The notes: generated by a model from the sequence alone, not told the origin. Counted from the first letter of the stretch, positions 32,410-44,685 are shown. The stretch is 64,000 nucleotides of DNA from Macrocystis pyrifera (GCA_031763025.1 JASSKH010000010.1:62001-126000); one strand, 5' to 3'. A program made the numbers and translations.

Positions 32410-33420
32410 ATAAAACGCCTCCATGAGGGTAAGGGCGGAGACGGTAGGGCAGGGAGTGGTTGAACGCTCGACGGCCATGGAGAAGGAAAGCGCGAGGCAG
32501 AAGGGGAGGGAGATTATGCCCACTCGTACCAGCTCGCGGCGCGACTGCAGGACTTGGTAGCGCATGGGGGGCGGTAGGTAGACCGATGTACCGTTGAGAG
32601 GGGTGGGGGTAGGGGAGGAGGGGTTAAGAGAGGACGGGGGGTGGGGTGGGGTGAGGTGGGGTGAAGTGGGGTTGAGTGGGGTGGGGTGCGGGGGTCGGGG
32701 GGGGGGGTGGACGCTTTTGAGCGTAACAATACCGGGTACCTGCTATATGCGTGCCTGATTTTTCGCGATTCGGTTGCGTCAAGCGTTTTGAGTAGTTGGG
32801 CGTGTTGGCATATGCTCACCCACTGGAATCACGCCCAGTGTGTGTAGTCTACTGCAGCCTAGACGAACAGGAAACGACGAGCAAACAAGAAACGGCAGGC
32901 ACCACACCAAGTAAAAACACAAAAAATAACACAAAAAAAAGCAAAAAGCGAACTAAACGAAGAACCAACCCAAACTAAAACGAAACAAAAAACACTACTA
33001 GGCAGGCATGTGTAACGCAACAGAAGGCTCCCTCCTCTCACTGTTTGATGTCGGCTCGGTCAACGAAGGCCAGATCTATCGCCTCCGACACGTTCGAAGT
33101 TGTGAGGATCAACACAATGTCTCGCTTCCGGAGGGTATCGATGTGCCAGATGGTGTTCATAAAAAAAGAGGCGTGCGAACGAGCGCATTTATAGACGATC
33201 ACCCTGTTGGCGGTTGCACTGGGTTTCGCACATCGGCTGCTGGTGTTTTCACGAACGGAGTAAATTGCTAATCTTCACGGCCGCCCATACTGTAAGGCTG
33301 TTTCCTATACGATTCAATTTCGAGCGTCAGATTTGTACTTTTCGACCTCAAAATGAATGACCCTGCTCATGCAGTTCCAATAAGCAAAATCCGACCGCAA
33401 AAGAAACGATTTGATCATCC

Positions 33421-33472
33421 GATGGCCCAAGTCGTCAGACTATGACCCAAAAATCCGACGACTTGGGCCATC
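33421..33472. repeat. Conserved perfect hairpin, unit 2
   Basis: GATGGCCCAAGTCGTC and its exact inverse GACGACTTGGGCCATC with a 20 nt loop, equivalent to 10,645-10,696. Confidence 0.8.
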
Positions 33473-34787
33473 AGATTTTCGCAAAATAGCATGGTCTCTG
33501 AATTCAAGAGCTTGCTCACGACAGCAAGCAGCAGCAGCAGACGATCGGTGAGTTGGACGGTGGCACAGCTGTAGAGCCACGTTGCGTCTCGCCCAACGCG
33601 CAGTCGGCGGGCGGCGCGTCTCTCCGTGGCCAGACTACAGTCGGCTGGTGCGGGCTAGTATCTAGAGGCTAAGACAAGCGCACTCGGCGCCCACCTCTCC
33701 GTGGATACGTTCTCGAAGACTACACCAGCAGAAGCAGCAACAGCAGTCAGTCGCATTGTGTCAAAATACAAAATACCAAGACGCGTTGACTCTCGTAGCG
33801 CACTCGGCACGTCTCTACGCCGCGAGACAAGAGGCAATCAGCGTGGGCTCGGACGCTTGGGTCCTACGCGCAGTGCAGCGCACTCGGCGCGTTTCTTCGC
33901 GGCGCCAGACCACAACAACAGCAGTTGGTCTCGGCGTTTGCTCCAATCTCTGCACACACAATAAATCTCATTTTTCCGCGTAGGAAGACTGTTCCGATTG
34001 GCGAACTTGACAGCTGAAAATGCGATCGGGTTGAAATCTGCAGCTCAAAATCGGCCTAAGGGCCCCTTTTTGAGCTGAGCGACGCCGGAGGTCTGAAGCC
34101 CGCCCGGTTGTCCGCGCCACCCGACCGCCAAAACTGAGTACGTACGTACCAGTACGTGTTTTACATTTTTTTGTTCGTATGAGTAAGTACTATAGCTCCT
34201 CTGTGGCCTCCACTCGCGCACACAGTAGTTGACGAAAATAATGGCACACCTTACCACAAATATCAACCAGCGCTAGTTACGAGTTCCTTGCGAGACTAAG
34301 GCATGCCCTATCTATATTATTGGACATGTCATTTTTATACTCTTATGGGTCTATTAATACCTTGTTCCTTGAAAGGGCCAGAGCGCAAGTTGGAAAAAAA
34401 GGGTAAAAATCGACGAGCAGTGTGAATGCTCCACCCTACGTACGTACGTATACATGGGCCACAAAAATGAAGGCATGTGTGCCGTGAGGGGACCAGGGAC
34501 GATAAATGTGATGGCGGCTTCTCAAGAAGGACAATGAGGGTAGAACTTGTCGCGAGATGAGCTGGAAACTATATACTGCTCTACACCTGATGACCAAAGA
34601 AACGTAGCATAACACCATCACTACTTCTACTAGTATTAATAAAACTACTACCAGTACTGCCCACTGCTATTGATACTACTACCTCTACTACTATTAATAC
34701 TACGACTGTACTACTACGACTACTGCTACAAGTATGGCGTGTGTCTTGAACGACGAAAAAACAAAAAATACCAGGTACTGGCGAATA

Positions 34788-35152
34788 TTCAGAGGGGGGG
34801 GGGGAGTGAGTGTTATAAGGGTCACCCTGAGCTGGGTGATCGATCGATCTTTTTACCTCTATAGCTCAGTAGGTACACCTTCAAATTTGGCATCGTCGAG
34901 GATCGAGGACACGGGTTCGAATCTCACTCCGAACGTTTCTTTTATATAAATGCTTGCGCGTGCGTGCCAATAAACACATGCCTCCCTGGTTTCCCAGTAA
35001 TTTGAACGAAGTGGGTAGGTCATCATCATCATCAATAGCGTACGGCCGCATACGGTACCGACGCCCCAAAGATCCCGCCGTTCAGAGGGGGGGGGGCAGT
35101 GTTGTAAGGATTATCCTGGGCTGGGTAATCGATCGATCTTTTACCTCTATAT
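34788..35152 (+). mobile_element. tRNA-derived SINE plus truncated SINE head, unit 2
   Basis: After a G run, the head GTTATAAGGGTCACCCTGAG precedes ATCGATCGAT, an A-box at 34,862-34,873 (TAGCTCAGTAGG) and a B-box at 34,913-34,923 (GGGTTCGAATC). A second head with ATCGATCGAT follows at about 35,085. It is in the same position as in the other two units. Confidence 0.75.
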
Positions 35153-35199
35153 AACACCTTCATATTATTGTCTTTTGGTTCTTATTTTCTGGTCTTGCT

Positions 35200-36290
35200 T
35201 GTGATGTCGTGTTCTCGTACCCGGTACGCTGGCATTTCACTTGCTTGACCCATGAATTTGCGATTATTTTTGTTTTTGGTTTTCCTTAGTCTCACAGTCT
35301 GTGACCAAAGAATTAGTATCAGTCTAGGATGAGGAATCAGGACGGACACTGGGTGTACTGATGAAGCTGGGTAAAAATGACGATTTAATGTGGAGACAAC
35401 ACACACTGGCGAATACACTGGCCGAGTCAATCAGTAGATTACTACTGCCCGTACATTCTGTGCCAGCGCCGAGCCTTATGAACACGAGGTACGAGGTGCA
35501 GTAGGAAAGGCAGGACGAGGTGCAGTACGAGATGCGTCTCAAGCTCGTGCAAGCCTGGTGTGTGCTTACGAACCACGATAAAAAACACAGCAGCAGCAGT
35601 AACAGCAGCATCACTCCTGTTAGTGATGGTTCATGAGGCTTTGGAGATGGGTGCGGTTACAGGTGTGATGCGGCGGTTAGACTATACTATGATACCAGGT
35701 ATATACGTCCGACCGGGACCCTCCCACCGAGTCTCCACACGTAGACCGCTGTTGACAGTTGACAGTTGACAGTTGACAGCAGTCCTTGTGCGTTTACGCC
35801 GCAGCTCGGGTGGGCAGCAGAGCAACAGCAACCACAGGAAGGCGGTGTCAAGGGTGGCTCAGCTTGGCTCTTCTCCCGCCTGCATCTCGAACACGCGCAA
35901 CCTTACGGCAGTGCCTTTGGCGTTCAAGTATGCAAGCCCTAGTAACACCAAGTTATGCTGCAGGCTGTGTAGCAACTTGGGGGGTGTACGTTTGCTGTAC
36001 TGCTCTACGTATATTTTTTTTCCTTTTTCTGTACCTGGTATACAGATGGACCCATGGCAGTCTCACGAAGGCCGATGAAAGCCTAAATGTCTAAAAGTAG
36101 TGTCACATAGGGCAGCCATTGCGATATCCCGAAAGTCCAGGCTGCAGGGCCAAACAGGGCCACGAACGAACAGAGAACATGAGCAGTCCAATGGCTGTAC
36201 ATGCATGTGACATGTTATGCCGGTTGCAAGCTGATTGCCGCGGAAATGGCATAAAGGTCCACGGCAGTGTTCATGTTCACGGCACTGACT
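35200..36290. other. Spacer between the SINE pair and the tandem dimer, no gene recognised
   Basis: From about 35,180 onwards unit 2 is practically identical to unit 3. The minisatellite GTTGACA (4 copies) is at about 35,753-35,780. The 275 bp MITE of unit 1 is absent near 36,040. Confidence 0.5.
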
Positions 36291-36294
36291 GCCG

Positions 36295-36600
36295 TACGTA
36301 GAAAATCAGCAAGACAATGTGCATCCTTGGCCAACATGTCAGCTTTCAGCACAGCAGTCTGTGGACTCTGTCATTGGCCTGCTATCAGGGAAACTCACCA
36401 TGCACGGGAACCGACAGCCTGCTCGTCCGCAAGGTTCCTATGGCACACTGACTACCGTACGTAAAAAAAAACAAACTATCGCGACAAAGTGCATCCTTGC
36501 CCAACATGTCAACTTTTAGCACAGCAGTCTCGGGACTCTGTTATCAGCCTGATTTAGGAAAAACTCACCATACACGGGACCGACAGCCTGCTCATCCTCA
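36295..36600. repeat. Tandem dimer of a roughly 165 bp repeat, unit 2
   Basis: Reverse-complement counterpart of 7,225-7,545, with both monomers retained. Confidence 0.7.
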
Positions 36601-36766
36601 AGGCACCGAAGTTTTGGCCCCTCCTTCTTGAGGTACATACAGCTCCCACTGCTGTTGTGCTCCACAGTCCCAGCCAGCCACCCTCGTAGATTTTAAACTT
36701 GTGTACGTCCCCTCCCTCAAATCAGTAACAACACTCTCCATGAAACCCTGCACGCGTGAAGGCATG

Positions 36767-37033
36767 TTAAATAACGGGGACAAAAACAAAATCACTTGGT
36801 TTGAAAGAGACCAACCCCCGATTGTAGTGTGTAACGGATTTTCAACATTTTGGAAGCGCACCTACCGGCCGCGCGCAGTGTCACTTGGCTTTCGGTACCT
36901 ACCCAAGCCACGACCCGCCTTAGGAACTGTACACGCCCCCTACTGCCGTGTTACTACTGCTGAAGAACTGCTGCTGCTCGAGTCGTCCCGAACCGAGAAC
37001 CGAGAAGCCATCGCGAGAAGACCACACGGACCG
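36767..37033 (+). promoter_or_regulatory. Inferred promoter and non-coding exon 0 of gene D
   Basis: TTAAATAACGGGGACAAAAA at 36,767 precedes ACCGAGAACCGAGAAGCC and the donor GACCG^GTAAGG (exon edge 37,033). The acceptor would be CGCGCAG at 38,498. The order of motifs parallels gene C. No transcript evidence. Confidence 0.45.
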
Positions 37034-38520
37034 GTAAGGTGTGCCTCCTCATTCCATCAGCCCCCCTCCGTCTCTTTTATCTTCTTCTGCTCTTCTTCTA
37101 TCATCGCTGCTCCTATCTTTTCTGCTCGTATCCCTCTCGTATCTATCTGTGTTTTTAGCAGAGGGGCCGTGTGAGGTATACGGGAAAGAAGCGGCGGCAA
37201 GCAAGACTGCGCCCATGGCAACCGCGACGCGCGCAGCGATATAGGGGCAGTAGTCCTCCTGAGTCCACTCAAGGCTCTCCATTCTGATTTTTTTGGTTGC
37301 CAGGCGCTGCCTGCGTTGTTTGTGTCTGCCTCTGTCTGCAGATGGATACTGCTGCTGCTTGCTGTGGAATCCGATACGTTTATTTACCAGTCGATTGTCG
37401 CAAACAGATGTTAAAATCACGTTTTTTTTTGGATTGTGAGGAAAGAGCAAGCAATGTTTTACTCCCAGGGGCCCTGCGTCCACCCGCCAAATCTCCAAGA
37501 TTCTCTCGCCAAATCTCCTAGATCCTCTTCGCCGTCGGCCCTGAGACTCTGGGCACAAGGCGTAAGCTTGCCCATGTTTGCCCCATTGCGCGGTTGCCGC
37601 GTGCTCGATAGGAGCAGCAGCACCGTCTCTCGGGGCAAAAAGTATCTTTTTTTTGGGCAGCCGTTTTCGCAGGATTTCGGCTTCGCCTCGTACCGACCTG
37701 AACGTAAATTTAAACAACTTTTGGTCATTAATACATAGATAAAAGGGTCTTTATATTTCCGTCCAAGACGGTAGGATAACATTATTATGTCAAAAGTGCA
37801 GTCAGTACCAGGTATTGTATGTAGACGCTTTGAGTGCGGCCTTTCCCCCGATCTTCTTCACCTCGCCGCGCTATTTACTGCTACTGCTGTAGTGTGGTGG
37901 TGTGTAAGCTTGGGCGCAGTGCCGTGTAAGTGCAATAGTAGTGCAGTAGTGTATGGCAGCACCACCACCACGAAGGCATCGCTGCGGAGCCCTGTGTGTC
38001 CTCAGCACTCGAAACCCGACCTTCTCTTTACGGATACCAGAGGTCAGAGCACAGCACCAGCAGAACAAACCAGAAAAAAACAAAAGCAGAAAAAATATCT
38101 AGTCTGATCGTAAATGTAAGGTACATTTTATACGATCAATCACTATCGCTTTGAGCGACGATATCTCTGACATTAGGTGTTCAGCAATGCCTGTGTATAT
38201 GCTGAAGAGACACGCCTCCCCTGCCACACCTCTTCTACATCACTCCAACGAATCTGCGACGAAGAAGGCGTTGACCCGCCCCGAGACGATACGGTGTGAT
38301 GAAAGTAACCCATTCGGGCGCGCGGATACCGTCTACAGCAGTATCCGGTAGGTAGTATGGCCTTCGCTTAGCGCAGCCTAACATGAGAAACAAATGAGGA
38401 GCACGAAACGCACCGATTTTTGTGCTTGCTTGTGAAAATAGATCTGTCGCTTTATGCAGTACATTTTTCCTACCGCACTCGCCGCAACAATCGCGCAGAC
38501 AGGAGGAGCGAGAGAGAAAA

Positions 38521-40622
38521 ATGATCTGCAACATCTTCAAGATTGTGTTCGGGACCGTGCTCGCTGGTGGACTGCTGCTGGTGTCCGACGCCCGCCCGCT
38601 CGACGACAGCAAGGTTTCCATCTTTGACGAGCACCAGAAGAAGTGGACCATGGAGGACCTGTCCGTCATGGCCAAGAGCCGCACCATGGAGGACGCCGTC
38701 TCCTACCTCACGAGCGCAGCGCAGGGATCGGGAACTCCCGCGCTTGACGTGGACGAGTGAGTGACTTGTACATGGCATTACGTGCTGGAGCTGCCACTGT
38801 TCTCGATATTTTACGTACAGTACAGTACAGTACTGTACTGTAGTCGAGGGTGCCCGTAAACAATAATGTCCGAAATGCACGTCTTTCCCGAGGTCTAAAC
38901 GGTGGGGGTGGGGCGGGGGGACTTATGTTAACGCCGCGAGTTTTGGAGCTGTCATGCGGATTGTAGGCCAGAATATCGGCAAAGATATGTATTTTAAAGC
39001 TTTCTTGGATCTCTCGGCGAGGTCGAGTTGGATTATCGAAACGTTTGGATATGCATGTACACTACTATTACTTCGTTTGCCACCTGACAATGTTAAGCGT
39101 GGGTGTCCGTAACCAAAAACATGGTGAAATTGTTATTGTGCAAGGCAGGATCTGTGCTTTCAAGTTCCGAGTCCTAACTTTCGGTGGTTCACGAGATACG
39201 ACTTTAAGAAACTTGGTCCGTTTTTTGGCTGGCCCAGCTCGTAGCAGTTTTATATGTTTGGCGTCTACTACAGTATACCGCCGCTACGGTTTCTGCTACC
39301 CTCCGTGACCACTACTGAAGATGCTGCATGGTTGGACGGAGTTCCTACACAACTTCGTAGCACAGGCGTTCTGCCAGCTTTTAGATAACTGCAATAGTGC
39401 ATGCGCACAAGATACATACCGCAACCATCAGATTACTTAATTCAATCTCGCGCCCCGCCCTTCATCCGCGCCCACCGCAACACTCGCCATGCAGGATGAA
39501 GGAGCTCATCAAGACCAAGCCCCCCGCAGAGCTTCGAGCTGCCCTCCTTACGGCCACTGCCACGGAGAACAGGCGCAAGAAGAAGGATTACGAAAACATC
39601 GCCGACTTCGTCAAGGCCGTCGACTCTGCTGCCACCTGCGCCACAGAGGACACAGCTGGAGGGCACGGCATCGCCGTCTGCGTGGCGGGCTGCGAAGACA
39701 GAAGCCGCTTTCTCGGATGGGTCTCTCGGGACGGAGCATGCGAAGTGCTCTGCTCCCTCGCGACGTCTGCGTGCACTAAAGAGTGAGTTGAGCGGTAAAC
39801 CGATCACCCCCCCTCTCACCCTCCCCCCTACCCACCCCCGGCGCATTCCACGCAACCCAATACGAAACCCATACACAAATAAACAAGCAAACCGCTTCAA
39901 GCACTGCATCTACTGTTGTACAGTATATACTGCACAGTACAACGCGCGCCATCATTTCTTATGTGCTGTTCTGGTGTATACAGTACTTCAATCGCAGACG
40001 TTATCGCAAGCGTATGTACTTCCGTTTGGTGCCGACCATCGTTTCTGCACAGCACACGTATCCCACTCAACATATCCCCTATCCATATCCCGGGTCGCAC
40101 CGCCGCCTCCGCTACCGCTGCCCCCCCCCCCCCCCTCACCCCTCCGCTGGTTGTGTTGTTGTTGCTGATACAACGACATGCAGGTCCGTTTTGTGGGCGA
40201 CGTTCGACATCGCGAAGAGCTGGACAATGTGGACGATCGAGTGGATCGCCAAGCTTTCGTTGAGAGTGAAAGTGTCCTTCTTGGTCATAGTGAAGTTGGC
40301 AAACACGGTTCGCGTGAAGATCGAGATCAGAAAGATAAAGGCACGCATCCGCAAGACGGAAGCCAGGCAGCGGAGATACGCTAGAGAATACGACGCGATC
40401 AAGGGCGCCGTTCTGGTTGAGCTCCACGAGCGGCTGCTGAAGGCGAGGGCCCTCTACGTCCTCCACGACTTCGCCGTCCTCGCCACCTACCGGGAGGCAC
40501 AGGAGGCGGCAGAGGCGGAGGCGGCCAAGGCCAAGGCGATGGCGTTGAAGGCGGCGATCGACGCGGTGGTGGCGGAGCAAGCCACCCGTGACAAGGGCGG
40601 TGGCGCCTGCGTGCTGTCTTAG
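38521..40622 (+). CDS. Gene D: signal-peptide, six-Cys, coiled-coil CaaX protein (D-type)
   Basis: Exons are 38,521-38,756, 39,495-39,782 and 40,184-40,622 (introns 738 and 401 bp), all phase 2, product 320 aa. The start ATG follows the leader GAGCGAGAGAGAAAA and opens a clear signal peptide. Mature N-terminus carries PLDDSKVSIFDEHQ and KKWTMEDLSVMAKS. Cysteines are at 127, 141, 145, 161, 165 and 172. Unlike the C-type, exon 3 starts SVLWATFDIAKSWTMWTIEW and its hydrophobic stretch VSFLVIVKLANTV is short for a membrane helix, so membrane insertion is less certain. A basic region (RKIKARIRKTEARQRR), an Ala-rich helix and the CaaX box CVLS follow. Coding sequence and introns appear identical to F apart from C-tract length. 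Function unknown. Confidence 0.8.
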
Positions 40623-40649
40623 AGTGCAGGCAGCCCCCACGGTCGTCCC

Positions 40650-42380
40650 TTCGTCTATTCGTGTGTCACAGGCTGCATGCAGTCTTCCGAGTAGGGGCAG
40701 TTTTCGACACGCTTCGCGCGTAGGCCTTGTGTTGTACGTTAGGTACTTTTATTTATTCGATGAAATTGAGTGTGATGCTACGGTTGCTGTCGTACCATGT
40801 ACTGTGTTTGAGTATGGACAAGGTCAACACGCACGACGTATTTAACACTTATCGCAACAAGAAGAAACGCCTTCAGCTTCTTCTCCAAACCACCACGAAC
40901 GTGGCCAACACGCCCGCGGCAAGGCAAGGCCCCCCCCGTCAGCCAACGTGTGTGCCATCAATATTTTTTTGTGATTGCATATGTAACTTACCGGTACGTG
41001 GTTCGTCAGTCCAATACCACACACTGCTGTCACAGAGAGCTCCAGATTTTGCACTTCCATGCTGCCATGTTTATTTTGATACAAAGCCTCCTCACGCGTG
41101 GGGTATCTCTCTCTCTCGCACTCTGCCTCCCGGCGCACATCAACTTCGTTAAAAAATGGTGGATCTCTCCTATACCGTCAACTGGCACGAAATTATCACG
41201 TTGTACCGTTTTCTGTCTAATGTGCCCATCGGACGGACACTTTTGGCTTTTTTCTCATACAATATTTCACAGAGTCCTGAGTCCAGTATGCTGCGGAGTA
41301 GAGTTGTACAACAGTACAGCTCTATGCCATGACCAACACATGACATCTTCACCAACACACATTTTGTGCTACGTAGTCTATAGTCTACTCCTAGCAGGTA
41401 CGTATGCACTTGGTTCAGAAAAGGCCAGTATCTCCCTCCCTCCTCGGTAGGTGTCAACGACACAAAACACCGGGTGTGTCAGCAAGAATAATAGCGTCTA
41501 TTGCTGATATGAAATGCGTGTACGAATGTACTGTACTGACGCCTCCATATAAACCCCCCTCGTGATGAAGCACAATACGACATCGCATGATGCCAGGAGG
41601 TAAGGAGGGAGGGAAGAGCGGGGGGGGGGCGGGGGGCGTTATGGGTATGTGTCAAGCGTTTTCTGTTAGCCTACCTTCCGACAATGTCCAGAGTACTGCA
41701 CGAGTAGCACGAAATAGGGCATCATTCATTCCATGATACTGTGCCAGGTAGACAGAATGCTCGTTCGTGTGCCTTTCGGCGGGAGGTACCAGACGCATGC
41801 CAGTACCGAATGCCATCACTCTTATACAACCCCTTCCCCTCATTCCCTGCATGTACTCAGCAAGTATAACATCCATCCCATAACGATATCATCTCCCCGT
41901 TACTTCGTGTTTTCACGATGTGAACGGCGCTCGACTCCTTGACTGACCTCCGCCCCTGCACCAAAACCAATATAATAAGGTCTAAAGAGGCGCCCGAAAC
42001 GTCGATAGACTGTTTTCCTATGAAGTCGAGCAGCAGCTTTGGGTACCAAATTGCTCTCAGGCTCCTAAAAATGTAGCATGAGTAGTCGCAGCCCTATACA
42101 TTCCTCCCGAACGAAAAAACAAAACCGAGGTAAACTTGTACTGCACACTGTGTACTGTATGTACTCACACCCACAACCCGAGGAGCAGTCCCATCAGCTG
42201 AACAGTACAGCATAGCCTGTGTGGGCATACAATGAAAAAATTCGCACATTCATCTTGTGCTTCGCTCTCAACTTTTGTGAAAACCAAATTGGACCGGAAG
42301 TACATTGGGTAATAAATAGTGGCTCAGTTGTTGAGCTGATGGGTTGGATCACTTGAGGAGGGGGCCTCGTTAGTGAAACA
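40650..42380. other. Spacer downstream of gene D, no gene recognised
   Basis: This stretch is collinear with 1,461-3,190 (reverse) and 63,370-64,000. A short insertion near 41,528 converts GAAGTACTGAC (unit 1) to GAATGTACTGTACTGAC. The first 300 bp are best conserved and probably 3' untranslated. Confidence 0.45.
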
Positions 42381-42382
42381 AT

Positions 42383-43104
42383 GTTGGGCCCAGCAGTACC
42401 CCCCGCCTTACCGCACTGTACGAGTACAACAGAGTACGTTGGGCCCAATAGTAATAATATTTGTATACCAGGTATGTAGGTTGGGTTGGCGTCGGTTAGC
42501 GACGAAAACACGCATCTCACTGCGTGATCTAGACAACCAGGGTACCGTTTGTGTTTTTTTTTTTTGTGGTCACCACGGCTGGCGGTCAAGTTTGATCATT
42601 TTTGGGCCGGGAGAACCTTGACTCCGCACAAGGGGGATGATCTTACCACGTACCTTGTATTGTACCTGGTATATGGTAAGGCACCCACGCGGCGGTTACA
42701 TAGTAAACTGCTACTGTTACAAAGATTGCCCTGGGCTGGCTAATCGATCGATTTTTATCCCTGTAGCTCAGAGGGCAACACCTCCACATTTGGCGTCCTC
42801 GGCAGGACATGGGTACCATTGCTGTCTCTGGAAGTGTTGCTGTCTCTGGAAGTTTCCACACCAGAAAAGAAATCAATTCATTGATGCTGTCATCCATATG
42901 CAAGAAAATCCGCCTCAAACGCGGCTTTTAGGAAGATGCAGCTCACTCTTCATGCGACTCGCCCCACACATCACGGCGCTCCGTGCTTGGTGCAAGCAAT
43001 GTCTGCCTGGTCGGTGAAAACTCGACGTGCTCCGTCTTGGTACTGTAGGGATGCGAGGATCTATGGTTATACGACTACGGCCATGCATGATAATATGTAC
43101 ACCT
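42383..43104 (+). repeat. Dispersed repeat R, first copy of a tandem pair, unit 2
   Basis: Begins near CCGCACTGTACGAGTACAAC and TTGGGCCCAATAGTA, continues through GGGTTGGCGTCGGTTAGC, a degraded SINE A-box (TGTAGCTCAGAGGG, about 42,764) and ends at the LINE insertion point. The second copy starts after the LINE at 44,686. Confidence 0.7.
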
Positions 43105-43123
43105 CCCCCCCTCTTTACCGCAC

Positions 43124-44666
43124 GGAATGTGCGAGAAGTGCTGTGATGCTGGACGGGGAAATATCGAAGTACGTTGAAATTTTACAAGGAGTTGCACTGG
43201 GATATGCGTTGTCACCTAACCTACTCAAGATCTATATTAACGACCTGATAGTAGCAGTCGAGACTGCGAGGCAGGGAGTCGCGGTAGGGGAAGATACGGT
43301 GTCGGGATTGATGTTTGCGTATGACTTCGTGGGGATATCAGAAACACCCGAAGGATTGCAGAAACGAATAGAGAAGGAGCTAGAATACACCAGGAAATAG
43401 AGGGTGACGGCGAACGTCAAGAAATGCGCAGTAGATGCTTGTAACGAAGACAAGGTAAACCCGTAAATTTCAGTTGGAAGTGGGCAGGAGATGAATTGCC
43501 GATCGTAGACTAGTACACATACCTTGGCGTAGAGATATCAAAATACTGCTCTTGGGATACACATATAGCAAAAGTAATAGGAAAGGGTAAGGCACACGTA
43601 GGCAAGATGGATGCGATCCCAACAAACTCGCGCCTTGACACTAGGATTAAGATATGTATCCTGATGAATGTGATAGTACCGAAGCTAGAATACGCAGGAA
43701 GGGAACGCGAGACTCGTAAAACAGCTGGAAACAGCACAAATGACAGCAGCTAAAAAAACCCTAAGATGCTCAAGTACGACTAGTAATACAGTATTAAGAG
43801 CAGAACTGGGAATGCACCCACTCAAGACAAACAGAGACATGAGAAAGTTGAAATGGTAATACCAATATAAAGTAAAGAACATGCCAAAGAAGAGGTTGCC
43901 AGCCATAATTGATAGAGCTGCATGGGATAAAGTAACAAAAGGGCGAGCTGGAATAAGGTGGGATGGCGTAGTTGAGGAAGTATGGAAGGATATAGGGGGA
44001 AACCAAGAAGAGATGATGTCCGCCGGAAGTTTGGGAGGTACAAGGCAGAAGTAGAAAAAAGGATAGAAAGAAGGGAAAGGCCAGCGCTAAGAAACAAGGT
44101 GGAATCGGAAAACACTTGGAGATATACGGGGGGTTGAGAGAAGGAATAGGAATGAAAACGTATTTGCACGGCCCAATGGACTTCGCGAAAACGCTGAAAC
44201 TGCGCTTTCGTGTAGGTGACCTGGACCTGCCAGAAAGAAAAGAAAGAGGTATACCAATAGCCGGGAGGAGGAGGAGGAGGAAGTAGATGCACAGATGTTT
44301 CCGTGCGTCAAAGCAATAGAGAGCAGAACTCACATAGTAGGAGAATGTGAAATATACACGGAGGAACGAGATGCGTTAGAAGAGGAGATGAGGGAAATAG
44401 ACGAATGTGACATGGAGGAGTTTGATACACTAAATAGCAGCGAGAAAACGATCGCTATCCTAGGAGATAGATGGTGGCCACAGGCGGCCAGACAGGAAGG
44501 GGATAAGACTAGCAAAACGTTTCCATGTAATATTGGAAAAAAAAAACGTGATGAACGCCCGAAAGTTGGAGGTGGTGTCTCTATTAGGAGTAGGAACGGT
44601 GCTCTGTCTCGAACGGGAGGCGTGGTCAATGGTCAAATGCCTAAGGCGAGCAGCCAATGAGTACCA
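43124..44666 (+). pseudogene. 5'-truncated LINE with reverse transcriptase and C-terminal zinc-knuckle remnants
   Basis: The element is bounded by an exact 19 bp target duplication (43,105-43,123 and 44,667-44,685). It encodes LQGVALGYALSPNLL, IYINDLI and FAYDFVGIS, where the catalytic pair is Tyr-Asp instead of Asp-Asp. An in-frame TAG at 43,398-43,400 replaces a codon in the conserved EYTRK.RVTANVKKC run. Then come a one-base deletion near 43,461, YTYLGVEIS with a preceding stop, IAKVIGKGKAHVGKMDAIP, and near 44,295 FPCVKAIESRTHIVGEC, a Cys/His-type terminal knuckle. The sequence is dead several times over. It belongs to the non-LTR class with this reverse transcriptase order; the clade cannot be decided by eye. 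Confidence 0.85.
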
Positions 44667-44685
44667 CCCCCCCTCTTTACCGCAC

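Larger units (their letters stand above)
30730..33142 (-). pseudogene. PCH2: 3'-terminal fragment of a PCH2/TRIP13 AAA+ ATPase gene, unit 2
   Basis: On the minus strand, exon 33,142-33,042 encodes [13 protein letters not shown] and FVDRADIKQ, but its acceptor is CAC instead of CAG. The lid exon starts near 32,591 (MRYQVL, then ELVRVGIISLP), with the same 7 nt frame-breaking insertion seen in the other units. The last two exons are clean. Exon 31,698-31,588 (111 nt, phase 0 to 0) encodes EVVQIAALAEGLGGR, then LRELPFQAHALSVQ, which corresponds to EGLSGR and LPFLAHALYVQ of animal TRIP13. Exon 30,822-30,730 encodes TTVEFLSAMTQATQKELG and stops after DTHR. Upstream ATPase exons are absent. A captured, decayed gene end. 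Confidence 0.82.

Noticed and set aside
33008-33271. 87-codon plus-strand ORF (MCNATEGSLL...) conserved in three units
   Set aside because: It is antisense to the PCH2 exon encoding LTTSNV and DRADIKQ. The conservation is explained by that exon on the minus strand.
36701-37174. 157-codon ORF preserved in all three units
   Set aside because: It spans the inferred non-coding exon 0 and its donor. Differences between units include amino-acid-changing ones at a rate typical of the surrounding non-coding DNA, and no domain is visible.
37049-37717. 222-codon minus-strand ORF
   Set aside because: It is broken by a homopolymer length change in unit 3 (123 and 111 codons) and is split in unit 1. It overlaps the inferred leader exon and intron of gene D on the other strand.
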